Made by a program: the position numbers and the translations under genes
Assembly: GCA_003240625.1 (NCBI GenBank)
Contig: QFMX01000001.1
Coordinates: 62,001-126,000 of the forward strand
Direction: 5' to 3'
DNA: 64,000 nt
Source of the DNA: Sphingomonas taxi
GTDB taxonomy: Bacteria; Pseudomonadota; Alphaproteobacteria; Sphingomonadales; Sphingomonadaceae
Notes under the pieces: model-generated
Database searches by the model: none
What the model saw: only the letters and a program-made list of their open reading frames with translations
Told to the model about the DNA's origin: nothing
Part shown: positions 35,598 to 43,657 of the stretch, in pieces
Layout: the number at the start of each line of letters is the position of its first letter
Numbering within the stretch: position 1 is the first letter of the stretch

Positions 35598-35645
35598 CAT
35601 CACTGTTCGGGGGCATCACTGTTCGGGGGCATCACCGTTCGGCGG
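35598..35645. repeat. three tandem copies of a 16-base unit
   Basis: CATCACTGTTCGGGGG occurs twice exactly (35598-35613, 35614-35629) and once as CATCACCGTTCGGCGG (35630-35645). It lies between the convergent receptor and PaaX-type gene, just outside both stop codons, so copy number is free to vary. Confidence 0.85.
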
Positions 35646-35671
35646 CATGGATGCCCGCCGGGCCGTCCGCC

Positions 35672-36475
35672 TCAGCCAACCTTGCTCCAGTGTTGCAGGG
35701 CCATGGCGTTGTAGCGGACCATCGCGTTCACGAGCGTGCCGCGCAGCTCCGTATCGACGAAATCGGCGGGAAGCAGCGGGTCCGAGTTGATCGCGCGGAT
35801 GACGGATTGCCCGAGCAGGAAGGTTTCGCGCGCCGCCTCGGTGACCGGCATCCGCGCGGTCCTGGCTTGGCTGGCTTCCAGCTCGCCGATCCAGAAGCGA
35901 TAGCCGTCCTCGAGCAGGTCGGGTGACCACAAGGCGCGGAACCGTGCATCGTCCGCCGACTGCGCGACGCATCCAGCGAGGATGGTCGCCTGCGCGTCGA
36001 GCCCCAGCCCCGCGAGTTCGCCCGCCAGCGACGCCGTATCGCGACGCAGATTGTCCGGCCGCACCCAGGCGCCGGTATCCGCCTCGACAAAGCCGGTAAG
36101 CCGCAACGCCCGCTCGCCCGCTTGGAGCCGCGGCCGGTTGATGCGGCCCAGATGGTGCGTCAGCACGACGATCCACGCCCCGTCCCACGGGCGCACGCCA
36201 TCCTCGACGCGCGACCACTGGCGCGCCTTTGCATGCAGCGCGGCCGCGTTCGGGCCCAGCGAATAGACGCCTCTCTCGGCCTGGTCGGCGAGGCCCTCCC
36301 GCACCAGCCGTCCCAGCGCGACGCGCACCGCAGCGGGTTCGATGTCGAAGATGCGGGCACGATCGATCAGCGTCCCGGCGCGCAGCGGCGCGGGCGCGGC
36401 CGTGGACAGGAACCACAGCGCGAGCGACTTCGGCGTCACCGGCGCGCGCCAATCATGTAACATCTTTTGACTCAT
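35672..36475 (-). CDS. PaaX-family transcriptional regulator
   Basis: A 267-residue regulator. It has an N-terminal winged helix (T-P-K-S-L-A-L-W-F-L, then I-E-P-A-A-V-R-V-A-L-G-R-L-V-R-E-G-L). The central part carries R-P-W-D-G-A-W-I-V-V-L and the C-terminal domain D-P-L-L-P-A-D-F-V-D, all PaaX-like. In other bacteria PaaX represses phenylacetate catabolism in response to phenylacetyl-CoA; no paa genes are visible here, so its target is probably different. It is divergent from a fatty-acid desaturase with only 42 bases between the start codons, making that gene the likely target. Confidence 0.85.
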   Translation of the reverse strand: MSQKMLHDWRAPVTPKSLALWFLSTAAPAPLRAGTLIDRARIFDIEPAAVRVALGRLVREGLADQAERGVYSLGPNAAALHAKARQWSRVEDGVRPWDGAWIVVLTHHLGRINRPRLQAGERALRLTGFVEADTGAWVRPDNLRRDTASLAGELAGLGLDAQATILAGCVAQSADDARFRALWSPDLLEDGYRFWIGELEASQARTARMPVTEAARETFLLGQSVIRAINSDPLLPADFVDTELRGTLVNAMVRYNAMALQHWSKVG

Positions 36476-36517
36476 ACTGCGTTATCGTGTTACCCAAGCT
36501 GCGGAAGGATCGCCAGC

Positions 36518-37402
36518 ATGAAGGTAACCGATTTTCTTGCAAGGGACGAACTGGCCGCATTGACGCGCCGGTCTAATCTGCGGGCGTGGTGGGCGTTCGC
36601 AGTGAACTGGGGGTTGATCGCAGGCGCGTTCGCCGTCGCGATCATCTGGCCCAACCCGCTGACGATCCTCGCTGCGATCCCGGTCATCGCCGCGCGTCAG
36701 CTCGGGCTCGGCATCCTCGTGCATGATTGCGCGCACAACGCGCTGTTCACCGACCGGCGCACCAACGAGGTCGTCGGGCAATGGCTCGCGGGGACGCCGA
36801 TCAACCTGTCGCTCCAGGACTATCGCACCTACCATCTGGCGCACCATCGCCATGCCGGAACCCCCGACGATCCCGATCTCGGCTTCGTCGCCAGTTATCC
36901 GATCACCGCCCAGGCGCTGCGCCGCAAGCTGATGCGCGACGTGACCGGCCGCACCGGCTGGCGCGATCTCGTCCAGTCGCTCGCGCGCTTTACGATCGCC
37001 AAGCAATGGCCCTGGGTCGCCTTTCACATCGGCCTGTTCGCCGTGCTCGCGCTGGCGGGCGGCTGGTGGGCGTATGGCCTGTGGTGGGTCGCGCAGATCT
37101 TCGCCTATCCCGTGATCGCGCGCCTCCGCCAGATCGGCGAACATGGTGTCGTGCCCGATCGCGGCGATGCAGATCCGCGCATGAACACCGCGACCACGAT
37201 GGTATCCTGGTGGGAGCGGCTGCTGGTCGCCCCGAACCACGTCAATTATCATGTCGAGCATCACGTGGCGGCGGGTGTTCCGCCCTACCGGCTCGCGCGG
37301 ATGCACCGCCTGCTGAAAGCGCGAGGCTTCTATGACGGGTTCGATTCGCTGTCGCACGGCTATCGCGACGTGGTGCGCCGCGCGACCCGCCGGGCCGCCT
37401 GA
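36518..37402 (+). CDS. fatty acid desaturase-type membrane oxygenase
   Basis: A 294-residue integral-membrane di-iron enzyme. Start at 36518 (M-K-V-T-D-F-L) behind GGAAGGATCGCC. Histidine boxes: H-D-C-A-H-N (HxxxH), H-L-A-H-H-R-H (HxxHH) and H-V-E-H-H-V (HxxHH), with four membrane helices between. It would insert a double bond or hydroxyl in a fatty acyl or related lipid chain at the cytoplasmic membrane using O2. Shorter than many desaturases but complete. Divergently arranged with the PaaX-type regulator. Confidence 0.9.
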   Translation: MKVTDFLARDELAALTRRSNLRAWWAFAVNWGLIAGAFAVAIIWPNPLTILAAIPVIAARQLGLGILVHDCAHNALFTDRRTNEVVGQWLAGTPINLSLQDYRTYHLAHHRHAGTPDDPDLGFVASYPITAQALRRKLMRDVTGRTGWRDLVQSLARFTIAKQWPWVAFHIGLFAVLALAGGWWAYGLWWVAQIFAYPVIARLRQIGEHGVVPDRGDADPRMNTATTMVSWWERLLVAPNHVNYHVEHHVAAGVPPYRLARMHRLLKARGFYDGFDSLSHGYRDVVRRATRRAA

Positions 37403-37496
37403 CAATCACGACCGCCGTGCACGACCGCCGCGCATGACCATCGTGGGTTCCGGACCGCGAGATTGACGACGCATGCGGACGCTCTAGACATCGCGC

Positions 37497-38039
37497 ATGG
37501 GGTCGGAGGGGCAACGCGCGCCGGAGTCGGGCGACAGGACGACGATCCTGCGTACGCTCGTCGATGCGTATAGCCGGCCACTCAGCCGCTATTTCAACCG
37601 TCGCGTCTCGGCCCAGCACGACGTTCCCGACCTCGTTCAGGAGGTTTTCCTCCGGCTCAGCCGGCTCGCCGACCCGAACGATATCCGCCAGCGCGACAGC
37701 TTCATCTTCGTCACAGCCGCCAATGTGCTGAAGGATCAGGCGCGCCGCGACCAAGTGCGTGGCGCCGGCTTGTCCGACCCGATCGACGATTTTTCACTCG
37801 AAGGTTCGGATTTTGCGCCCGACCGCGTCTTGGCAAGCAGGCAGGTCGCGCTTGCGTTGCGGCACGCGCTTGCCGAACTGCCCGAGCGCACGCGCGACGT
37901 GTTCGTGCTGCGGATGCTTGAGGGACTTAAGATGGCCGACGTCGCACATGCTCTGGCCATCTCGACGCGCGCGGCCGAGAAGCATCAGGCACGCGCACTC
38001 GCGCATGTCGCCGAGCGGCTGAAGGATTGGCGACCGTGA
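37497..38039 (+). CDS. ECF sigma factor (FecI-type)
   Basis: A 180-residue sigma-70-family factor. Region 2 has Y-F-N-R-R-V-S, D-V-P-D-L-V-Q-E-V-F-L-R-L and F-I-F-V-T-A-A-N-V-L-K-D; region 4 has L-A-E-L-P-E-R-T-R-D-V-F-V-L-R, then M-A-D-V-A-H-A-L-A-I-S-T-R-A-A-E-K-H. It is coupled by GTGA overlap to a FecR anti-sigma gene, then an STN-domain TonB receptor. By the FecIRA paradigm it drives transcription of the receptor on ligand binding. Confidence 0.93.
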   Translation: MGSEGQRAPESGDRTTILRTLVDAYSRPLSRYFNRRVSAQHDVPDLVQEVFLRLSRLADPNDIRQRDSFIFVTAANVLKDQARRDQVRGAGLSDPIDDFSLEGSDFAPDRVLASRQVALALRHALAELPERTRDVFVLRMLEGLKMADVAHALAISTRAAEKHQARALAHVAERLKDWRP

Positions 38040-39040
38040 TCGGGCCGCACCAGGGCGAGCCGGCGATGATCGAGGCCGCCGAATGGGCCGAGCGTCTCGA
38101 CGACGATCCCAGCGACGCTACGCGCGTTCGGTTCGAAGATTGGCGGGCGCACGCCGGGCACGAGGCGGCGTTCGCGGCGGTTGCCGAGGCGCGCACCATG
38201 AGCGCCGCGCTGGCCGATCACCCCGAGATGCTGGCGCTGCGTCACGCCGCGGTGGCGCGCATCGCGCTCGCGCGCGAGCCGCGCCGCGCTGCGCCGTGGA
38301 TGCTGGCGGCGGCGGCCTGTGCCGCAGTGGTCGCGCCGATCGCCTGGTTACGTCTCGCCGACGATACGACGACGACGGGACAGGCGGCGCAGATCGCAGA
38401 AGCGCCCGTGTATCGCACCGCGACCGGGCAACGGTTGATGGTGACGTTGACCGACGGGTCGCGGTTGACGCTCGATACCGACAGTCGGGTGCGGATCGCC
38501 TATAGCGATGCCGAGCGGCGACTGGTGCTTGAACGCGGCCAGGCGCTGTTCGAGGTCGCAAAGCATCAGCGACGCCCGTTCGTCGTCACCGCGGGATCGC
38601 AATCGGTGACTGCGCACGGCACCGCGTTCGACATCAGGCTCGACCCCGGTGCGGTACGGGTCGCTCTCGTCGAGGGGTTGGTGAGCGTTGCCTCCAAGGG
38701 CGGACACGCGAAGCCGGTTGCGATGGTACCCGACGACGTCCTGACAGCGTCCGCTGGCGGCGTATCGCTGCGCCATGTGCCGGGCATCGCCTTGGCGCTG
38801 TCGAGCTGGAGCGAGGGTCGGCTGGTGTTCGAGGACACGACGCTGCGTCACGCGGTCGCCGAAATGAACCGCTACGGCACGCCGCGGATCGCACTTGCCG
38901 ACACGCAGGCCGGCGATGTCAGAATCAGCGGATCGTTCCGCACTGGCGAGATCCAGCCATTCCTCGATGCGTTGCAGATGGGCTTTCCCGTGACCGTCGC
39001 GCGGAGCGCCGACGGCATCACGATCGCCACGAAAAAATAA
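38036..39040 (+). CDS. FecR-family anti-sigma regulator
   Basis: A 334-residue inner-membrane regulator. The start is taken as GTG 38036, overlapping the sigma stop; ATG at 38066 is the alternative. The N-terminal cytoplasmic part has W-A-E-R-L and F-E-D-W-R-A-H-A-G-H-E-A-A-F. One membrane helix follows (W-M-L-A-A-A-A-C-A-A-V-V-A). The periplasmic FecR domain has T-A-T-G-Q-R, L-T-D-G-S-R-L-T-L-D-T-D-S and F-E-V-A-K; a C-terminal STN-interacting domain follows. It relays receptor occupancy across the periplasm to the sigma factor. Confidence 0.93.
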   Translation: MIGPHQGEPAMIEAAEWAERLDDDPSDATRVRFEDWRAHAGHEAAFAAVAEARTMSAALADHPEMLALRHAAVARIALAREPRRAAPWMLAAAACAAVVAPIAWLRLADDTTTTGQAAQIAEAPVYRTATGQRLMVTLTDGSRLTLDTDSRVRIAYSDAERRLVLERGQALFEVAKHQRRPFVVTAGSQSVTAHGTAFDIRLDPGAVRVALVEGLVSVASKGGHAKPVAMVPDDVLTASAGGVSLRHVPGIALALSSWSEGRLVFEDTTLRHAVAEMNRYGTPRIALADTQAGDVRISGSFRTGEIQPFLDALQMGFPVTVARSADGITIATKK

Positions 39041-39130
39041 TTTCGGACGAGGGTTCGGGATTTAGGGACGCCTGCGTCTTTATCCTCGGATCGACCCCGG
39101 CAGAGGGATCGTACACACAGGGAGGGTTGC

Positions 39131-41821
39131 ATGACATCCACAGGCAGGACCGTGCTGTTGCGCGGCATGATGATGACCGCCTTGGCGCTAGGCGCAGGCG
39201 GCATCCCGATCGGCGTGACCGCGCAGGCGGCCGTCGGCGTCCGGATCGCCCGACAGGACATGAGCACCGCGTTGCTCGCCTTCTCCCGCCAGAGCGGCAA
39301 ACAGATCCTGTTTTCGCCGACGCTTGTTCGTGGGAAGACTGCGCGCGCGGTGACCGGCCGGATGGAGGTCGGCGACGCACTGGCGACGATCCTCAAAGGC
39401 TCGGGGCTCGGCCACAAGCTGACGCCGAGCGGCGCCTATCTGATCGTCGATGCACAGGATCAGTCCACCGGTGACGTCGCGACGGCGCGCGCCGTTGCGC
39501 CCACGCAGGATACGACCGCGACGCAAGCCGCACCCGAAGAGCCCGCTCCGGATATCGTCGTGATCGGCACCGCAGGCGCGGGCACTCGCCGACAGGATGC
39601 GGCGTTCGCGGTCACCACGATCGACAGCACGATGGCGCAGCGTCTCGGCACCGCCAGCACCGCCGAGGTGCTGCGCGCAGTACCAGGCGTCAGCACCGAA
39701 AGCTCGGGCGGCAAGACCGGCGCGAACATCTTCGTCCGTGGCTATCCATCGGGCGGCGATGCGGAATACGTCACCTTCCAGACGCAGGGCGTGCCGTTCT
39801 TCCCGCCGCCGACGCTGTCGTTCCTCGAGAACACGCAGCTGATCCGGATCGACGAGACGATCCAGCGCGTCGAGGCGGTCCGCGGTGGCACCGGCGCGCT
39901 GTTCTCGAACGGCCAGCCCGGCCTGACCGTCAACCTCGTGCAGCGCGAGGGCAAGCAGACGCCGGCCGGTTTGCTGAAACTCAGCGGTACCGATTTCGGC
40001 GAGTTCCGCGTCGACAGCTATGTCTCCGGCCCGATCGACGACAGCACGACTTACATGGTCGGCGGCTATTACTCGACCTCGCGCGGGATCCGCGACGCGC
40101 AGTTCGAGGCGGAGCGCGGCGGTCAGATCACCGGCAATATCCGGCATGATTTCGACAAGGGCTCGATCCTGCTGTTCGGCCGCTATCTCGACGATCGCGG
40201 CCAGTGGCTGCTGCCGATCCCGGTCGTCCAGGACGGCGACAAGATCCGCGAATATCCCGGTTTCGACGCCGGTACCGGCACGCTCGTCGGGCGCGACACG
40301 CGGATCGGCGTGCGCAACGACGGCAGCCGGGTCGACCTGGCCGACGGACGCAGCGCGAAGACCTATAACCTCGGCGGCAATTTCGATTACGACCTCGGCA
40401 GCGGGATTACGGTCCGCGACCGCGGCAGCTGGATGGAGGGCGATGCCGACACGATCGGTCTGGTCCCCGGCGGCACCCCACCGATCACCGCCGCCGCCTA
40501 TGCCGCCGGCAAGGGCGGGACGATCGGATCGCTCACCTACGCCACCGGCGGTGCCGCGGCGTCGCCCAACACCGCGGTCGTCGAGGCCGGGCTGTGGAGC
40601 GTCGAGAAGCATATCCAGGCGTTCGTCAACGATTTCGCGCTGGAGTGGAAATCGGGCGGCAACACGCTGACCGGCGGCGTCTATTACACGCGCTACAAGT
40701 CGCGCGACCGGTGGAATCTGGGCAACAGCATGCTGCTGACCGCCGAACCCAATGCGCGTCGGCTCAACCTGACGCTGGCGGATGGCCGGATCGTCACGCG
40801 CGACGGCTTCTCGGGCGGTTCGACGTTCAAGGTCAACGCGCGCTACACCGGCGAGGACGTCGCGGGCTATGCGGTCGACGAACTGCAGATCACCGACAAG
40901 CTGCGGATCGACGGCGGCGTCCGCTACCAGCATCACTCGGTCGACGGCACGCTCGAGAACCTTGCCGGCACGGTGCCGGCAGCGGGCGCGGACGGCAATC
41001 CGCAGACGCTGTACGACAATGGCGACGCACAGTTGAACGGCACGTTCCGCACGATCCGCTATCGCGGCGACGCGTGGTCGTGGACAGGCGGCGTAAACTA
41101 CGACCTGACCCGCCAGGTCGGTGCGTTCGTCCGCTACAGCCGCGGCAACAGCTTCCCGTTCTTCGACAATCTGCGCGACGGCATCGACGTGGCGCCACAG
41201 GTCGACAGCTATGAAGGCGGCGTGAAGGTCTCGACCGGGATCGCGAACCTGTACGCGACGCTGTTCCACAACACCTTCGACGGGCTCGCGACGACGGTCA
41301 TCACCAGCGGCGCGCCGATCGCGTCGATTGGCGGCGCCAAGGCGACCGGCGTCGAGTTCGAGGGGCAGTTGCGGCCGTTCGCCGGCTTCACGCTCAGCGG
41401 CTCGGCAACGTATCTTGATGCCAAGTACCGCGACTTCTTCACCGATGGCGGCCTGACCGATCTGACCGGAAACCGGGTCCAGCGCCAGCCGAAATGGCAG
41501 TGGCGCGTCACGCCCGCCTACGATCTGGAATTCGGCGGCGACACGAAGGCCGGTGTGTATGCAACGATCGGCTATGTCGGCGACCGGTTCTCCGACGTCC
41601 AGAACGCGCAGGTCCTGCCGGGCTATTACAAGCTCGATGCAGGTGCCACGCTCGACCTGACCCCGCAGATCCAGTTCCAGGTGATCGGCGACAATCTGAC
41701 CGACGAGATCGGGCTGACCGAAGGCAATCCGCGCACGCTTGGGTCACAGGGTAGCGGCACGATCCTCGCCCGGCCGATCGTCGGCCGCTCGATCCGGTTC
41801 GCCGCTGCGTTCAAGTTCTGA
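39131..41821 (+). CDS. TonB-dependent transducer with STN domain
   Basis: An 896-residue outer-membrane receptor. Signal peptide, then a secretin/TonB N-terminal (STN) signalling domain at about residues 40-110 (F-S-R-Q-S-G-K-Q-I-L-F-S, G-R-M-E-V-G-D-A-L). Next are the TonB box D-I-V-V-I-G, a plug (V-L-R-A-V-P-G-V-S, V-E-A-V-R-G-G-T-G-A-L-F-S-N-G-Q-P-G) and the barrel. The STN domain marks a FecA-type sensor for the FecR/sigma pair upstream. Because a periplasmic trehalase follows directly, the ligand is more likely an alpha-glucoside such as trehalose than an iron chelate. RBS GGGAGGG. Confidence 0.93.
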   Translation: MTSTGRTVLLRGMMMTALALGAGGIPIGVTAQAAVGVRIARQDMSTALLAFSRQSGKQILFSPTLVRGKTARAVTGRMEVGDALATILKGSGLGHKLTPSGAYLIVDAQDQSTGDVATARAVAPTQDTTATQAAPEEPAPDIVVIGTAGAGTRRQDAAFAVTTIDSTMAQRLGTASTAEVLRAVPGVSTESSGGKTGANIFVRGYPSGGDAEYVTFQTQGVPFFPPPTLSFLENTQLIRIDETIQRVEAVRGGTGALFSNGQPGLTVNLVQREGKQTPAGLLKLSGTDFGEFRVDSYVSGPIDDSTTYMVGGYYSTSRGIRDAQFEAERGGQITGNIRHDFDKGSILLFGRYLDDRGQWLLPIPVVQDGDKIREYPGFDAGTGTLVGRDTRIGVRNDGSRVDLADGRSAKTYNLGGNFDYDLGSGITVRDRGSWMEGDADTIGLVPGGTPPITAAAYAAGKGGTIGSLTYATGGAAASPNTAVVEAGLWSVEKHIQAFVNDFALEWKSGGNTLTGGVYYTRYKSRDRWNLGNSMLLTAEPNARRLNLTLADGRIVTRDGFSGGSTFKVNARYTGEDVAGYAVDELQITDKLRIDGGVRYQHHSVDGTLENLAGTVPAAGADGNPQTLYDNGDAQLNGTFRTIRYRGDAWSWTGGVNYDLTRQVGAFVRYSRGNSFPFFDNLRDGIDVAPQVDSYEGGVKVSTGIANLYATLFHNTFDGLATTVITSGAPIASIGGAKATGVEFEGQLRPFAGFTLSGSATYLDAKYRDFFTDGGLTDLTGNRVQRQPKWQWRVTPAYDLEFGGDTKAGVYATIGYVGDRFSDVQNAQVLPGYYKLDAGATLDLTPQIQFQVIGDNLTDEIGLTEGNPRTLGSQGSGTILARPIVGRSIRFAAAFKF

Positions 41822-41828
41822 GATAGGC

Positions 41829-41861
41829 CGGATCGATCCCGCATCGCGCGGGATCGATCCG
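41829..41861. terminator. perfect 14-bp stem-loop between receptor and trehalase
   Basis: CGGATCGATCCCGC (41829-41842) pairs exactly with GCGGGATCGATCCG (41848-41861) around a five-base loop. It starts seven bases after the receptor stop and ends 25 bases before the trehalase ATG. No T-run follows, so it may be a leaky terminator or a stabilising hairpin giving unequal expression of the two genes. Confidence 0.6.
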
Positions 41862-41886
41862 CTTTGCGCGGGGTATTCGCGACGTC

Positions 41887-43461
41887 ATGAAAAATGTTCT
41901 CCATTTTGCCGCGCTGGCATCGGTCGCGGCGATCGCGCCCGCGCAGACCGGCCCCGTTTCCTCTCCCTCATCGGTACAATCACCCGCCGACATCTATGGT
42001 CCGTTGTTTCGCGCGGTGCAGCAGGGCCATGTGTTCGCGGACGGCAAGACGTTCGTCGACGCCGTGCCGAAGCGCGCAGCCGATGCGATCATGGCGGATT
42101 ACGCGCGAGCCAGGCCGGTAGGCGCGGCGCTGAAGGCGTTTGTCCTCGCCAACTTCACGGTGCCCGGCGAGAATGATCGCGGCGCGGGCGATCTCGGGGC
42201 GCATGTCCGGGCCTTGTGGCCGCAACTCGTGCGCCAGCCGGTCGTGCCCGTCGCGGGCAGTTCCGCGCTGCCGCTGCCCGCACCCTATGTCGTGCCGGGC
42301 GGGCGCTTCCGGGAAATCTATTACTGGGACAGCTATTTCACGATGCTCGGGCTCAAGGTCGACGGCCAGCAGCCGCTGGTCGAAACGATGCTCGACGATT
42401 TCACCAGCTTGATCGAGCGCTATGGCCATATCCCGAACGGCACGCGGACCTATTATCTCAGCCGGTCGCAGCCGCCTTATTACGCGCTGATGCTCGACCT
42501 TTCGACGAATACCGATCCACTGGTGGCAAAGCGCCGGTTGGCGGCGTTGCGCGCGGAACATGCGTTCTGGATGAAGGGCGAGACGTGCCTGACCCGCCAG
42601 CCAGCATGCCTGCGTGTTGTGCGGATGCCCGACGGCAGTGTGCTCAACCGTCATTACGACGACCGCGACACACCACGCGACGAATCCTATGCCGAGGATG
42701 TCGAGACCGCCGCCAAGGCAGGCCCCCGCCCCGCCACCGAGACACAGCGCGACCTGCGCGCCGGTGCGGAAAGCGGGTGGGACTTCAGCTCGCGCTGGCT
42801 GCGCGATCCGCAGTCGCTCGCGACGATCCATACCACCGACATCGTACCGGTCGATCTCAACAGCCTTTTATGGGTGATGGAACGCCGCATAGCCGAACGC
42901 TGCCGGACCGCCGCCGATACACCCTGCGCCACCGCATTCACCACGCTCGCGGCAAAGCGCAAGGCAGCGATCGACCGCTATCTCTGGCAGTCATCGAGTG
43001 CGCGCTACGCAGACTGGGACCTGTCGACGCGCAAGCCGACCGCCAGCATCAACGCGGCGATGCTACATCCGCTATTCGTCGGTCTCGCTTCGTCCGCACA
43101 GGCAAAGTCGGTGGCGACGACGGTCCGCAATTCGCTGGTCGCCGAGGGCGGCCTGCGGACGACCACGCTCAGGACCGGGTTGCAGTGGGACGAACCCAAT
43201 GGCTGGGCGCCGCTGCAATGGGTGGCGATCGCCGGGCTCGAGGCGAACGGCGAGCCTGCGCTTGCGAAGGATATCGCCCGCCGCTGGCTTGGCACGGTCG
43301 GAGCGGCCTATGCCGAGACGGGCAAGATGCTCGAGAAATATAATGTCGAGCAGCGCACGCCGGGCGGGGGTGGCGAATATCCGGTGCAGGACGGCTTCGG
43401 CTGGACCAACGGCGTCACCAGCGCGCTCCTGGATCGTTTTCCCGACCTCGCACAGCCTTGA
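41887..43461 (+). CDS. treA: periplasmic alpha,alpha-trehalase (GH37)
   Basis: A 524-residue trehalase splitting trehalose into two glucose molecules. Signal peptide ends I-A-P-A-Q-T. Both GH37 signatures are present: P-G-G-R-F-R-E-I-Y-Y-W-D-S-Y-F near residue 137 and Q-W-D-E-P-N-G-W-A-P-L-Q-W near residue 435, with R-A-G-A-E-S-G-W-D-F-S-S-R-W containing the catalytic-acid aspartate. The C-terminal G-G-G-G-E-Y loop is intact. It sits in a sigma/FecR/TonB-receptor locus, which suggests regulated uptake of trehalose across the outer membrane before cleavage. Confidence 0.95.
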   Translation: MKNVLHFAALASVAAIAPAQTGPVSSPSSVQSPADIYGPLFRAVQQGHVFADGKTFVDAVPKRAADAIMADYARARPVGAALKAFVLANFTVPGENDRGAGDLGAHVRALWPQLVRQPVVPVAGSSALPLPAPYVVPGGRFREIYYWDSYFTMLGLKVDGQQPLVETMLDDFTSLIERYGHIPNGTRTYYLSRSQPPYYALMLDLSTNTDPLVAKRRLAALRAEHAFWMKGETCLTRQPACLRVVRMPDGSVLNRHYDDRDTPRDESYAEDVETAAKAGPRPATETQRDLRAGAESGWDFSSRWLRDPQSLATIHTTDIVPVDLNSLLWVMERRIAERCRTAADTPCATAFTTLAAKRKAAIDRYLWQSSSARYADWDLSTRKPTASINAAMLHPLFVGLASSAQAKSVATTVRNSLVAEGGLRTTTLRTGLQWDEPNGWAPLQWVAIAGLEANGEPALAKDIARRWLGTVGAAYAETGKMLEKYNVEQRTPGGGGEYPVQDGFGWTNGVTSALLDRFPDLAQP

Positions 43462-43657
43462 ACCATATTCTGCACGATGACGACGGATCACCGCGAGTTT
43501 GCGCGCGACGGAGGAGCGGCGTCTTCCGCTCTAAAGTCGCTACCAGCGCTGATTGATCGGCCGCGGTGGCGAACACCGGCAGCTATCGAACTTACCATGG
43601 GCGATCAGCCGATAGGTCCGACGCTCGATCGGCTGGCGGGGCGCCGATCCCCCGCCC

